NCBI GenBank assembly: GCA_003284265.1
Contig: QBVV01000004.1
Span: forward strand, 43,261 to 107,260
Reading direction: 5' to 3'
From: SAR116 cluster bacterium AG-313-A07
Lineage (GTDB): Bacteria > Pseudomonadota > Alphaproteobacteria > Thalassobaculales > Thalassobaculaceae
Length of the DNA stretch: 64,000 bases
Shown here: one piece after another, positions 9,311 to 19,361 of the stretch
Position numbering within the stretch: the first letter of the stretch is position 1
How the letters are laid out: each line of letters opens with the position of its first letter
The notes under the pieces: model-generated
The model's input: the letters and a program-made list of their open reading frames with translations, nothing else
What the model was told of the DNA's origin: nothing
The model's database searches: none
Translations under genes and position numbers: made by a program

Positions 9311-12300
9311 TTATGGGACGTTTTCCAGTTTTGTTTTCGATAAGCTTCTTCTTTCAATTATCGATAAAAATAAGGATAGTAGTGGTGGAATAATAATCAA
9401 AGTTAACACTGCAGAAAGCGCTAGACCCCCGATTACGACGGAGCCCAAACCACGGTATAATTCAGCACCTGCTCCAGGAAAAACAACTAGGGGTAACATT
9501 CCTAAAACGCTTGTCAAAGTTGACATGAAGATCGGTCTAATACGGTTTTTAGTAGCTTCCAATATAGCATCCGAAATCGCTAAATTGTCTGTGCGTAAAT
9601 GGTGTAATGTCTGGTGAACTAACAGGATTGCATTATTGACGACAATGCCAATTAATATAACAAAACCGAGAAGGGTTAGCATATCAAGGTTTTGTTGTTG
9701 AAATTGTCCAAGTAATACTAACCCAATAACGCCTCCTGCAGTAGCTAACGGCACTGATAGGATAATGATAAGTGGATAGAAAAAACTTTCGAATAGCACC
9801 GCCATTACAAGATAAACAATTATGAGTGCCATAAAAAGATCAACAACCATTTCATCCCACGTTTCCGTCAATTTATCTGCAGTCCCTGATAATCGAAGCT
9901 TAACTGTGTTGGGAACTGATTCTTTTCTAAGCTCATCGATAACGCCTATTTGGATATTTTTCATGGCTACTTCGAGTGGCATATTCGCGGGTGGATTAAT
10001 CTGTAGCGTTATCGTTCTTAGCTGTTCTCTATGTCGTATTTCCGATGGGCCTGTAGTGACATCGATAGTTGATAAAGAACTCGCGGGTACAATTTGGCCA
10101 TTCTCAGTCACAACAGGAAGGTTGTTAATATCTTGGGTTGCTTCGATATGATGTTTGGGTCCTCGCAACGTGAGGTCGATACGTTTTCCATCTACCGTGA
10201 TTTCAGCTACGCGTAAACCGTCGTTAAAGGCGTCTAAAGTTTGACCTAAAGCCCTGGTAGATACTCCATTATCCGCTAAGTTAACCCTATTAGGAGTAAC
10301 CCTTATTTCTGGAGACCCCAGACTAAGGGATGGTCTGGGTCGCATTCTGGTTCCCTCTTTCCTAGGCATAATTTTTTCTAGTTTTCCGGCAGCCCGCTGA
10401 GCGATACTGATTATTTCTTCTAGCGTGCCGCCGGAGACATCCAGATCTACTGAACGTGAGCCCCCAATGCCACGACCAAAAATGGATCGTTTTCTCATTA
10501 TTCCATATGTTTTTGGTTCACTGTAAAGAGATCGTTCCAATATTGGTATGAGTTCGTCAACTCGAGTTGGGTCAACCGCAACTGCTCCAATAATAGCATT
10601 GGCGCGAAAAGCGGCGAAGAAAAATCGTTCCATAGTAGGGACGCCATTTTCGTCTTCGGTTTGACTGCCCTCAGGATCCCACAATTTCTTCGTTGCATCT
10701 TCTAGTTTTCCGGCAATTTTCGTCATTGTAGGAAGATTATATCCAGACGGGGGAAGAATATAGCCAATGACGAGATTGCGGTTCCCATCTGGTAAATAAT
10801 CTAATTTTGGGAGTAAAAGTGTCGTAACAATTCCCGAGAGTAAAACGACAATAAGCACTACTCCTGCAGCTCTGGTGCGGCTGGAAATAACACGCTTTGT
10901 GAAATTCAAAATAGCCGCTACGAACGAGCGAGCGAATAGATCCAAAAAAGGTAGTTTGCGACCTTCCACAGTTTCTCTGAGGTCTCCAGATAAAAGTTTA
11001 CTTGATAAAGCAGGAATCACTGTAATAGAAACCAACAAAGACAATAAGACCGAAACGGATATAGCAACGGCTATATCTCTAAATAGTTGACCTACCTCCA
11101 GTTGCATCACAAGTATTGGTATGAAAACCATAACCGTTGTCAGGGCAGACACTAGTACTGCACCCCAGACTTGATTTGCTCCATCGAACGCGGCCTGTTT
11201 TATAGGTAAGCCGTTTTGTCTCAATCTAAATATATTTTCTAAAACAACTATCGCTGCGTCTACAACCATCCCTACCGCAAATGCCAAACCTGCTAAAGAT
11301 ATTACGTTGATAGATCTACCGAGCGCAGCCATTGCTACAAAAGACCCTATCACAGACACAGGTATGGCAAGAGACACAACAAGGGTAGCCGAACCACTCC
11401 TCAAGAATAGAAGAAGTACTATGGCGGCTAATGTTCCGCCTATATAGATATTTTGTTGAACCAGATTAATTGCGGAGTCGATGTAGGTTGTTTCGTCATA
11501 AACTTGTGTTAGGAATATCTTTTCTGGCAGTAATTCATTGTCGTTCAATTCAACAACAGCCTGCCGAATACCCTTCATAATCTCGATTACATTGGCTCCA
11601 GTCTCTCGATATACCGGTAATGCGATGGCCGGTTCACTCATCATACGAATTCTCGAAACGGGTTGCTTGTAACCGAACACTACATTAGCCACATCACTGA
11701 TTTTAATTCTTGTAATACGTCCCGATGCAGGATCCATTACGGATCTCAATACAACTTCATTGACGGCTTTGACTGAGCTGAAATCACCCTCGGTCCGAAC
11801 AACATAACGTCTTTTCCCCTCGTCTATAGCACCAGCTGATACGGAGGCATTTGCACTTTGCAGAGCTTTAACGACATCGGGAATTGTTAACTTGTATTGT
11901 GCAAGGCTTTCGGGATTTGTGATGACTTGCATCTCCCGTTCAGCACCGCCATAGACCCGCACCTCCGAGATCCCGTTTACTCGCTCGAGGCGATCTTTAA
12001 TGAAATCTTTAGCTAAGTCATAGTAACCATGTATTTCTGAATTATTCTCAGTTAATTTCCTCAATATTAACCAAGCTATGGCATTGTCTTCTGATCCAGC
12101 CGTATTGAGTGTAGGCTCGTCAACTTCGGTTGGATAGTTGCCCACACGGTCCAACCTATTTGAAACCAGCAAGAGCGCTTTTGTCATATCTTGGCCGACA
12201 CCAAATTCAAGTGTTACGCGGGCTCTACCCGTTTCAGATTTACTGACAATAGACTCAATGCCCTCTATACCTTTAAGTTGTTTTTCCTGTCTGTTTACAA

Positions 12301-12490
12301 TCTCTCGTTCAACTTCCGCAGGTGCTGCACCTGGCCATTGCGTTGTAATAGTGATTACTGGTTGATTAACATCCGGCGTTAATTGAATAGGAATGCTTTG
12401 CAGCGCAACACCGCCAAACATTACAATCATTAGAACGGCTGCTATTACGGCTATTGGGCGTATTATCGAAACCGAAATCAAGCGGTCCAT
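9311..12490 (-). CDS. RND efflux transporter permease
   Basis: A 1059-residue inner-membrane resistance-nodulation-division pump with the duplicated architecture: an N-terminal membrane helix, a large periplasmic porter domain (30-340), six helices, a second porter domain and six more helices. The membrane-four motif reads GMVVDAAIVVLENI with Asp411-Ala412, where AcrB has Asp-Asp; heavy-metal RND pumps such as CusA also have Asp-Ala. It follows its adaptor gene by four bases, so the pair forms an operon transcribed leftward. No outer-membrane channel gene is adjacent. Substrate class uncertain, as overall it resembles the HAE-type branch. Confidence 0.93.
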   Translation of the reverse strand: MDRLISVSIIRPIAVIAAVLMIVMFGGVALQSIPIQLTPDVNQPVITITTQWPGAAPAEVEREIVNRQEKQLKGIEGIESIVSKSETGRARVTLEFGVGQDMTKALLLVSNRLDRVGNYPTEVDEPTLNTAGSEDNAIAWLILRKLTENNSEIHGYYDLAKDFIKDRLERVNGISEVRVYGGAEREMQVITNPESLAQYKLTIPDVVKALQSANASVSAGAIDEGKRRYVVRTEGDFSSVKAVNEVVLRSVMDPASGRITRIKISDVANVVFGYKQPVSRIRMMSEPAIALPVYRETGANVIEIMKGIRQAVVELNDNELLPEKIFLTQVYDETTYIDSAINLVQQNIYIGGTLAAIVLLLFLRSGSATLVVSLAIPVSVIGSFVAMAALGRSINVISLAGLAFAVGMVVDAAIVVLENIFRLRQNGLPIKQAAFDGANQVWGAVLVSALTTVMVFIPILVMQLEVGQLFRDIAVAISVSVLLSLLVSITVIPALSSKLLSGDLRETVEGRKLPFLDLFARSFVAAILNFTKRVISSRTRAAGVVLIVVLLSGIVTTLLLPKLDYLPDGNRNLVIGYILPPSGYNLPTMTKIAGKLEDATKKLWDPEGSQTEDENGVPTMERFFFAAFRANAIIGAVAVDPTRVDELIPILERSLYSEPKTYGIMRKRSIFGRGIGGSRSVDLDVSGGTLEEIISIAQRAAGKLEKIMPRKEGTRMRPRPSLSLGSPEIRVTPNRVNLADNGVSTRALGQTLDAFNDGLRVAEITVDGKRIDLTLRGPKHHIEATQDINNLPVVTENGQIVPASSLSTIDVTTGPSEIRHREQLRTITLQINPPANMPLEVAMKNIQIGVIDELRKESVPNTVKLRLSGTADKLTETWDEMVVDLFMALIIVYLVMAVLFESFFYPLIIILSVPLATAGGVIGLVLLGQFQQQNLDMLTLLGFVILIGIVVNNAILLVHQTLHHLRTDNLAISDAILEATKNRIRPIFMSTLTSVLGMLPLVVFPGAGAELYRGLGSVVIGGLALSAVLTLIIIPPLLSLFLSIIERRSLSKTKLENVP

Positions 12491-12494
12491 GGGT

Positions 12495-13619
12495 CTACCT
12501 CACCCCATTCGGTTTGATAGGTTCTCCTGGTCTTAACCGCTCATTGCCCCGCACCACTACAAGATCTCCAACTTTTAATCCGGAAAGTACTTCAAATCGA
12601 TTTCCAATCGCCCGCCCTAACTTAATTGGTTGAATATTTGCAGTTCCTTTGCGAAATATAAAAACAATCTTCTTCCCATCTTTAACCAAGACGGCGTCTT
12701 TATGGACAGTCGTAACATCGTCAGGGTTTCCAATGGGGAGTTTAAGTGTCACAGACTGATTACCAAGAAGACCGTTTTGGAATTGTTCATCTTTAATACT
12801 CAGCCTTATTGCAACAGCTCGGGTCAGTGAATTTTCTTGCGGGATGATAGCTCGTATTATCGTGTTAAAAGTAATCCCATTTTGGAACTTCGCAGTTACT
12901 TTTGTATTCGTTTTTAGTGCCAGTGCTCGTATTGATGGTACGTCTGCCTCTATCTCGAGGTCAGTATCATTAAAAATAGTTATTATGGGATCACCAACTC
13001 GTACATAATTTCCGGGTAAAGTATGCCGTTTTATTACTACCCCGGGGTAGGGGGCTCTAATGTACGTGTCTTGAAGAGAAATTTGCCCTGCTTTCAGACT
13101 AGCTTTTGACTGGTCAATATCTGCGCGAGCACGATTCACCATTTCTGCAGAAATTTCTAAATCCCGCTCACTATCTTCTTCTCTGTCTTTTCGAAATGCT
13201 GCTGAAGTCCTTAGTGCCAGAATTCGCTTGTGCGTCTGCTCCATTTTTCTGTAATTTACTGTTTCTTTTGCCAGCTGAGTCTTCACAATTTTTAAATTAG
13301 CTTGCAAAAGTTGTATTTGGTTATCGAGGCGATCTGACGCCAGTTTTACTAATAAATCATCTTTTTTTACCCGGTCTCCAACTTGTACATACATTTTATG
13401 GACACGTTCTGCTATTCTCGTTGCAACAATACCTGACTCTTTTGCTATAAATCGTCCAAGAACAGGCATTGTTTGAAGAAGAGGCTCTGATATCACTTGA
13501 TCGACACCAACGGCACTGACTCGTTGTTGAGCGGCGCCTACAGAAAGTAGAAACGGTAGTAATAACAGTCCAAAAATATTAGAAATCAATACTAAGTTGA
13601 TTTCTCGTTTTCTAATCAT
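12495..13619 (-). CDS. RND efflux periplasmic adaptor subunit
   Basis: A membrane fusion protein of about 374 residues that joins the RND permease to an outer-membrane channel. After a short basic N-terminus comes one hydrophobic segment acting as anchor or signal (LVLISNIFGLLLLPFLLSVG). Next come split lipoyl half-domains (GIVATRIAERVHKMYVQVGD, and later DTYIRAPYPGVVIKRHTLPG), a coiled-coil hairpin between them, and beta-barrel and membrane-proximal domains (VVRGNERLRPGEPI). The ATG at 13619 is used; a TTG at 13631 would add four residues and neither has a clear ribosome site. It is first in the operon with the pump. Confidence 0.9.
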   Translation of the reverse strand: MIRKREINLVLISNIFGLLLLPFLLSVGAAQQRVSAVGVDQVISEPLLQTMPVLGRFIAKESGIVATRIAERVHKMYVQVGDRVKKDDLLVKLASDRLDNQIQLLQANLKIVKTQLAKETVNYRKMEQTHKRILALRTSAAFRKDREEDSERDLEISAEMVNRARADIDQSKASLKAGQISLQDTYIRAPYPGVVIKRHTLPGNYVRVGDPIITIFNDTDLEIEADVPSIRALALKTNTKVTAKFQNGITFNTIIRAIIPQENSLTRAVAIRLSIKDEQFQNGLLGNQSVTLKLPIGNPDDVTTVHKDAVLVKDGKKIVFIFRKGTANIQPIKLGRAIGNRFEVLSGLKVGDLVVVRGNERLRPGEPIKPNGVR

Positions 13620-13914
13620 ATGGAAATCCAAACCAATCTTGTAGCCAATGGTCGACCAACCAAATGGTAATTCAGGAAATATACATTCTTCTTAGTTTTA
13701 CAAGTCTTTCTATGCAATTCTTTTCATGCAATTATTATTCATAACTAGATCTACTAAATGTTAACACGGTGTTAGTTTGCGGCTCAAACGAAGCTTTATG
13801 TGGCATTTTTTAAGATAAAATTTGTATGCGACAAAAATATTGTCGTCCAATACTATAAATGTGCAGATCCTTTGAGGTTTTCACTTTAATAGCTAATAAA
13901 TATAATAGGCGCTT

Positions 13915-14841
13915 ATGACGATATTATTCACACATCAATCTTGCCTTCTACATGAAGTTGCTGCAGGGCATCCAGAAAACCCATCGCGATTGAAGGTATT
14001 GGAGGCTTTATTTGCAGACGATACATTCAAAGATTTAGAGAGAAGAGATGCACCATTGGGAACTGTTGATCAAATAGCATTGATGCACTCTGAACAATAT
14101 ATCGAAGAGATTATTAGGGCCGTTCCAGATAATGAACTTCTATATTTGGATGCGGACACGTCATTATCCCATGGATCAAGTGAAGCGGCTATGAGAGGGT
14201 GTGGCTCGGTTTGCGCTGCTATTGATGCATTAATGACGGAAAATACTAAAAACGCTTTTTGTGCTGTCCGTCCACCAGGACATCACGCCGAGACAGAGAA
14301 GGCTATGGGGTTTTGTTTGTTTAATAATGCAGCTATTGGTGCTGCATACGCTCAAGAAAAATTTAAGGTTGATAGAGTGGCAGTTGTTGATTTCGATGTT
14401 CATCATGGTAATGGAACGCAAGAAATGTTCTGGTCGCAACCTAACCTTTTATATGCATCAACTCATCAAATGCCGTTATTTCCTGGGACAGGCGCTATAT
14501 CTGAGATCGGAGAACATAATAACATTATAAATGCCCCACTTTTGGCTGGCTCTGGCAGTTCCGAATTCAGAACAGCTTTTAATGAGCTTATTTTCCCTGG
14601 GTTGAGAAAATTCAGTCCTGATTTATTGATTGTTTCTGCTGGCTTTGACGCCCACGCTGATGATCCTCTCGCTAGTTTAAATTTAAATGAGGATGATTTT
14701 TCATGGGTTACCTCGGAATTATTATCAATTGCTGAAAAATACTCAGATGGGCGGTTGGTTTCTGTATTAGAAGGTGGGTATAATCTTGAAGCTTTGAGCA
14801 GTTCCGTATCTGTACATGTGCGCGAACTCATGTCAGTTTAG
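13915..14841 (+). CDS. Histone deacetylase-family (AcuC-like) hydrolase
   Basis: A 308-residue zinc hydrolase of the arginase/deacetylase fold. The motifs RPPGHHAETE (active-site histidine pair), VDFDVHHGNGTQ (zinc Asp and His) and SAGFDAHADDPL (second zinc Asp) are intact, so it should be catalytically active on an acetylated amine or lysine. In alphaproteobacteria a member of this family commonly precedes xseB-ispA-dxs, as here; it is 47 bases upstream of xseB and may be co-transcribed. The natural substrate is not established for this subgroup. A second, different member lies at 39.3-40.4 kb. Confidence 0.9.
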   Translation: MTILFTHQSCLLHEVAAGHPENPSRLKVLEALFADDTFKDLERRDAPLGTVDQIALMHSEQYIEEIIRAVPDNELLYLDADTSLSHGSSEAAMRGCGSVCAAIDALMTENTKNAFCAVRPPGHHAETEKAMGFCLFNNAAIGAAYAQEKFKVDRVAVVDFDVHHGNGTQEMFWSQPNLLYASTHQMPLFPGTGAISEIGEHNNIINAPLLAGSGSSEFRTAFNELIFPGLRKFSPDLLIVSAGFDAHADDPLASLNLNEDDFSWVTSELLSIAEKYSDGRLVSVLEGGYNLEALSSSVSVHVRELMSV

Positions 14842-14888
14842 CTTTTAGATTTTAGATTTTTTACGTAGGTCGTTTTAGGAGGCATAAA

Positions 14889-15131
14889 TTGGTAGAGGAG
14901 AATAAATCGTTAGAAAATGTAAGTTTTGAGGAATCTCTTGCGGAACTAGAAGCTATAGTTGACCGATTAGAAAGTGGACAAGGTTCTTTAGACGAAGCGA
15001 TAAAAGCTTATCAGAGAGGGTCCGAACTGAAGAGACATTGTCAAACGAAACTAGATGAAGCAAGAATGAAGGTAGAAGAAATTAGATTACCAGAGAGTGG
15101 AAATAAACCAGAAGTCTCCAACTTTGAATAA
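14889..15131 (+). CDS. xseB: Exodeoxyribonuclease VII small subunit
   Basis: The 80-residue small subunit of exonuclease VII, which assembles in several copies with XseA to degrade single-stranded DNA. SFEESLAELEAIVDRLESGQGSLDEAIKAYQRG is split over residues 13-45 and is the family signature; a charged helix follows. It starts at TTG 14889 with a strong AGGAGG six bases upstream. Its place before ispA is a widely conserved arrangement. xseA is not in the window. Confidence 0.95.
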   Translation: MVEENKSLENVSFEESLAELEAIVDRLESGQGSLDEAIKAYQRGSELKRHCQTKLDEARMKVEEIRLPESGNKPEVSNFE

Positions 15132-15158
15132 AACAGGTCGTATTTTAAACCATAATCA

Positions 15159-16052
15159 ATGACAAAAAATCACCTCAAAGACCTGTTAGATGCCTCTGCT
15201 GCAAAAGTTGAAACGGTAATGGAGAGATACTTGCCTCGTCCACAGGGTATAGAAGCCCCGCTCCTTGAAGCTATTCGATACAGCTGCCTTGGCGGAGGGA
15301 AGAGACTACGTTCTTTTATGGTTCTCCAATCGGCCCGTCTATTCAATGTCGAGGAATTATACGCTTTGAGAGTGGCGGCAGCCGTTGAATTTTTGCATAG
15401 TTATTCGCTCATACATGACGATTTGCCTGCTATGGATAATAGCGACACAAGAAGAGGAAAGCCGAGCTGTCATATCAAATTTGGTGAGGCGACGGCTATA
15501 TTGGCAGGTGATGCGCTCCAAGCACTTGCTTTTGAAACCCTTGCCTCGGAGGAAACACACCCCGAACCTGGTATCCGTTGTCGGTTGGTTAACGCATTGG
15601 CTTCTGCTTCCGGGGTAGCAGGAATGGTGGCAGGCCAAATGATGGATTTAATTGGTGAAACCACTTCTTTGTCATTCGATCAGATAACTAGATTGCAGAA
15701 TTTAAAGACTGGTGAGATGTTTGCCTTTAGCGCTAGAGCTGGAGCGATTTTATCAGGGGCCTCTTCCACTGAAGAAGATAATCTTAGAAAATATGCGGAA
15801 AGATTTGGGTTGGCCTTTCAAATAGCAGATGATTTGCTAGATCTAGAGGGGGATCCATCAGAGGTTGGAAAACCTACTGGTCAAGATGAAAATGCCAATA
15901 AAGTTACGTTTGTTTCTGTGCTAGGAGCGGATCGAGCTCGCAATAAGGCGGAAATTTTAATTGAAGAAGCAGTGATTATGCTTGATAACTGGGATGAAGA
16001 AGCGCAAGCCTTGAGGGATCTGGCGCGTTATGTATTAAAAAGAACGAATTAA
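15159..16052 (+). CDS. ispA: Farnesyl diphosphate synthase (short-chain polyprenyl synthase)
   Basis: Condenses isopentenyl diphosphate with dimethylallyl and geranyl diphosphate to make farnesyl diphosphate for quinones and undecaprenyl carriers. The 297-residue protein has the first aspartate-rich motif [14 protein letters not shown] and the second DDLLDLEGD, plus GGGKRLRSF for the diphosphate. It lies 27 bases after xseB and 11 bases before dxs, giving an isoprenoid-precursor operon. The product length is inferred from the family and position rather than from chain-length residues. Confidence 0.94.
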   Translation: MTKNHLKDLLDASAAKVETVMERYLPRPQGIEAPLLEAIRYSCLGGGKRLRSFMVLQSARLFNVEELYALRVAAAVEFLHSYSLIHDDLPAMDNSDTRRGKPSCHIKFGEATAILAGDALQALAFETLASEETHPEPGIRCRLVNALASASGVAGMVAGQMMDLIGETTSLSFDQITRLQNLKTGEMFAFSARAGAILSGASSTEEDNLRKYAERFGLAFQIADDLLDLEGDPSEVGKPTGQDENANKVTFVSVLGADRARNKAEILIEEAVIMLDNWDEEAQALRDLARYVLKRTN

Positions 16053-16063
16053 AAGGGTTAATA

Positions 16064-17983
16064 ATGGATCAAAGTCTGACGCCATTACTAGATGAGATTA
16101 GAGTTCCCGAGGATTTACGGAAATTATCGTCAGATAAGTTGCAAAAATTAGCTGATGAGCTGCGGCAAGAGGTGATAAACGCCGTCTCAGTTACGGGTGG
16201 GCATTTGGGTGCTGGCCTCGGTGTAGTTGAACTGACGGTAGCGTTACATTACGTTTACAATACTCCCATAGACCGATTAATATGGGATGTGGGCCACCAG
16301 GCATATCCTCATAAAGTCATTACGGGTCGTCGGGATAGTATAAGGACGTTACGGCAAAGAAATGGCCTTTCTGGTTTTACCAAAAGATCAGAAAGTGAGT
16401 ATGATCCATTTGGCGCAGCACATAGTTCTACCTCTATTTCCGCGGGGCTTGGAATGTCTGTAGCGCGTGATTTAATGGGTAATACTAATCACGTTATAGC
16501 GGTCATTGGTGATGGTGCGATGAGTGCTGGCATGGCCTATGAAGCGATGAATAATGCTGGGACCGCTAACTCACGATTGTTAGTTATTTTAAATGATAAC
16601 GATATGTCCATAGCTCCTGCTGTAGGGGCTATGAGTGCGTATCTTTCCCAACTCATAAGCTCAAAACCATATAGGAATATAAGGGAACTTGTGAAACAAA
16701 TTGCACAACGCTTTCCTAAACAAGTAGAGGTTACCGCTAAAAGGGCGGAGGAGTACGCGCGGGGACTGGTGACAGGTGGCACGTTATTCGAGGAGCTAGG
16801 GTTTTATTATATTGGACCCGTTGACGGGCACAACATGGATCATTTATTGCCAGTGTTAGAAAATATTCGTGATGCAACCCAAGATAAGCCGGTACTCCTT
16901 CACGTGGTGACAGAAAAGGGGCGTGGACATCCTTTTGGAGAGCAATCGGTTGAGAAATATCACGCTGTTCAAAAATTTGATCTGTTAACGGGAACCCAAA
17001 CTAAACCCAAAGCTAATGCTCCTACCTATACTGACGTTTATGCTACTGCATTAATAGCTGAAGCAGCTGATGATAGCTCTATAGTTGCTATCACAGCAGC
17101 TATGCCTTCTGGGACGGGGATTAACAAGTTCGCTGAGAAATTCTCCGAAAGAACGTTTGACGTTGGCATAGCAGAGCAGCACGCTGTCACATTTGCTGCT
17201 GGTATGGCTACTGAAGGACTAAAACCGTTTGTAACAATTTATTCCACGTTTTTGCAACGAGCCTTTGATCAAGTAGTTCACGATGTTGCTATTCAGGGAT
17301 TACCTGTCAGGTTTGGGATTGATAGGGCTGGATTAGTTGGTGCTGATGGAGCAACGCATGCAGGATCGTTCGATCTAACTTATTTATCTTGTTTGCCGGG
17401 GTTCGTCGTTATGGCTGCCGCAGATGAAGCGGATTTAATGCATATGGTTGCGACGGCTGCGGGTATAAACGACCGGCCATCAGCTGTCCGATATCCGAGA
17501 GGTGAAGGGATCGGCATTGATCTCCCAGTTAAGGGCGTTCCTTTAGAGATAGGAAAAGGTAGGGTTTTACGAGAGGGTAATACCGTAGCCATATTATCTC
17601 TTGGCGGGCGTTTGTCGGAGAGTTTGTTAGCTGCCGATGATCTCGCTACACGTGGTCTCATGATAACGGTTGCCGATGCTAGATTTGCCAAACCTATTGA
17701 TCAGCAGTTGATCCATGAGCTCGCTTCTTCCCATGATATATTGATAATAATTGAGGAGGGTTCGGTAGGTGGTTTTTCTAGCCATGTTTTAGACTTTTTA
17801 ACAAATAAAGGGTTATTAGACGGGACCTTAAAGGTGCGCACTATGTGTTTGCCAGACCGTTTTCTAGATCATAATTCGCCCGAAATGCAGTATAAGGAAG
17901 CTGGTTTAGACGCAGGGCATATAGTCAAAACAGCTTTATTAGCATTAGGTCATAAGGATGAAATGAAACCTGTTAGTGCTTGA
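16064..17983 (+). CDS. dxs: 1-deoxy-D-xylulose-5-phosphate synthase
   Basis: Thiamine-diphosphate enzyme joining pyruvate and glyceraldehyde 3-phosphate, the entry step of the MEP isoprenoid pathway. At 639 residues it is full length. [18 protein letters not shown] with the following NDN is the ThDP/Mg motif. [17 protein letters not shown] carries the activating glutamate, and [15 protein letters not shown] and the C-terminal transketolase domain follow. An ATG at 16064 lies 11 bases after ispA behind AAAGGG. Its position after ispA and before tlyA is classic for Alphaproteobacteria. Confidence 0.97.
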   Translation: MDQSLTPLLDEIRVPEDLRKLSSDKLQKLADELRQEVINAVSVTGGHLGAGLGVVELTVALHYVYNTPIDRLIWDVGHQAYPHKVITGRRDSIRTLRQRNGLSGFTKRSESEYDPFGAAHSSTSISAGLGMSVARDLMGNTNHVIAVIGDGAMSAGMAYEAMNNAGTANSRLLVILNDNDMSIAPAVGAMSAYLSQLISSKPYRNIRELVKQIAQRFPKQVEVTAKRAEEYARGLVTGGTLFEELGFYYIGPVDGHNMDHLLPVLENIRDATQDKPVLLHVVTEKGRGHPFGEQSVEKYHAVQKFDLLTGTQTKPKANAPTYTDVYATALIAEAADDSSIVAITAAMPSGTGINKFAEKFSERTFDVGIAEQHAVTFAAGMATEGLKPFVTIYSTFLQRAFDQVVHDVAIQGLPVRFGIDRAGLVGADGATHAGSFDLTYLSCLPGFVVMAAADEADLMHMVATAAGINDRPSAVRYPRGEGIGIDLPVKGVPLEIGKGRVLREGNTVAILSLGGRLSESLLAADDLATRGLMITVADARFAKPIDQQLIHELASSHDILIIIEEGSVGGFSSHVLDFLTNKGLLDGTLKVRTMCLPDRFLDHNSPEMQYKEAGLDAGHIVKTALLALGHKDEMKPVSA

Positions 17984-18046
17984 GCGGGTCTCATTTTTTA
18001 AACCGTTATCGAACCATTTTTTGCGTTGATTGAGCAAAGTATTTAC

Positions 18047-18802
18047 ATGACTGGAGAACTTTATCGAATAGATCAACTGCTCGTTCGTAAAGGTCTATCG
18101 CAATCGCGAACTCAGGCAAAGGCGCTCATTGATGCTAAGCTTGTAACTTGTGATGGAGATGTTATCTCGAAAGCGTCTGCACTATTTCAAGAAACTGCAG
18201 ATGTTGTCGTTACGAGTGAGATTCATCCTTGGGTATCTCGCGGAGGACAAAAGTTAGCGGCTGCATTAGACTTTTTTCAAATAGATGTTACCGGCTTCGT
18301 GTGTCTTGACCTCGGTGCATCGACAGGTGGCTTTACAGATGTTTTAATTGCCAGCGGGGCAAGTAAAAGCTATGCGGTTGATGTTGGGAGTGGACAGTTA
18401 GCGAATAAACTTCGCGCTAAAGAAATGGTCATAAATCTGGAAAAAACTGATGCGAGAAATTTGAGTGTCACTTTGATCCCTGACCCAATTGATATATTAG
18501 TTTGTGATGTGAGCTTTATTTCTCTTGCAAAAATACTCCCTGTTCCCATGAGATTGGTTAAAGAGGGTGGTATCCTAATTTGTCTAGTGAAGCCTCAGTT
18601 TGAAGTGGGACCAGGACACGTAGGCAAAAAAGGCGTTGTTCGTGACGATAAGCTCAGGCGCTCTATTTTAAAAAGTGTTTCGCTATGGCTCGATGCTCGT
18701 CAAGGATGGAGGGTTTTGGGTTCTATTGAGTCACCCATCCCAGGAGTTCGTGGTAACCGTGAATTTCTGGTGGCATGTTCGAAAAAAGATAAAATTTTGT
18801 AA
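18047..18802 (+). CDS. tlyA: TlyA family rRNA methyltransferase / hemolysin-like protein
   Basis: A 251-residue protein with an N-terminal S4 RNA-binding domain (YRIDQLLVRKGLSQSRTQAKALI) followed by an FtsJ-like methyltransferase domain. The latter has CLDLGASTGGFTDVL as SAM motif I, the WVSRGGQKLAAAL linker and LVCDVSFISL. TlyA proteins 2'-O-methylate rRNA cytidines. The ATG at 18047 gives the usual short family N-terminus; an in-frame TTG at 18026 adds seven residues. It closes the dxs cluster and is convergent with the next gene, their stops being only five bases apart. Confidence 0.92.
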   Translation: MTGELYRIDQLLVRKGLSQSRTQAKALIDAKLVTCDGDVISKASALFQETADVVVTSEIHPWVSRGGQKLAAALDFFQIDVTGFVCLDLGASTGGFTDVLIASGASKSYAVDVGSGQLANKLRAKEMVINLEKTDARNLSVTLIPDPIDILVCDVSFISLAKILPVPMRLVKEGGILICLVKPQFEVGPGHVGKKGVVRDDKLRRSILKSVSLWLDARQGWRVLGSIESPIPGVRGNREFLVACSKKDKIL

Positions 18803-18816
18803 ATATTTATAAAATT
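18793..18816. other. AT-rich palindrome across two convergent stop codons
   Basis: A 24-base near-perfect inverted repeat (AATTTTgTAAAT / ATTTAtAAAATT) contains the TAA of tlyA and the stop of the convergent secreted-protein gene. It could fold in either transcript and serve as a shared weak terminator, although it has almost no G-C pairs. Confidence 0.35.
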
Positions 18817-19289
18817 GATTCTATAAAAACTTCTTTTACTAAATCATCAAATCTTGTTTTCAGTTGCGCAGTAGCGTCGGCTTTAAAGTTTCTAATATCT
18901 TCAGTGGTAGGACGACCATTCTCCCACATTCTTATGGCCAATGGATAAATTATACCTCTCAAGGCATTTTTTTCTACATTTAACGACCTTCGTGCAGCAG
19001 GGCTGCTTGTCTGCACCGCGACGCGAAGCTTTCCCTCTACAAGTCGGCCATTAACATATAACGAAATATAGAACATAGGTAATGGCAGAACATCACGTCC
19101 GACCATGAATTTATACACTTTTTCCTCATTAAATTTTTTATCTCTTTTTTTCTGTTCTTTTTCCTTAGCTTTCCTTTCTTGTGTTAACTCGTCATCCTCT
19201 TTTTCTTCCGCTAATGAAAAGGATACGGAGGCGGATAAATGAAAACCGAACAATAAAAGGAGTAAAAAATATTTAAAATATCTTACCAT
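18807..19289 (-). CDS. Secreted FliL-like protein
   Basis: A 160-residue protein with a clear signal peptide (hydrophobic residues 7-25, FLLLLLFGFHL) followed by a highly charged, lysine/glutamate-rich linker. The C-terminal 100 residues (LPLPMFYISLYVNGRLVEGK, then NALRGIIYPLAIRM and ending VKEVFIESIL) recall the periplasmic domain of FliL. FliL is the flagellar basal-body protein related to stomatin-like folds. The ATG at 19289 has GGAA seven bases upstream; a TTG at 19301 is possible. No flagellar basal-body genes are near. The assignment is by pattern and length only. Confidence 0.6.
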   Translation of the reverse strand: MVRYFKYFLLLLLFGFHLSASVSFSLAEEKEDDELTQERKAKEKEQKKRDKKFNEEKVYKFMVGRDVLPLPMFYISLYVNGRLVEGKLRVAVQTSSPAARRSLNVEKNALRGIIYPLAIRMWENGRPTTEDIRNFKADATAQLKTRFDDLVKEVFIESIL

Positions 19290-19361
19290 GAATAGTTCCA
19301 ATAATGGAGTTTATAGGCCTATCTTGACAATCATTCGTTCACATTTACACATCTCTTCAAG

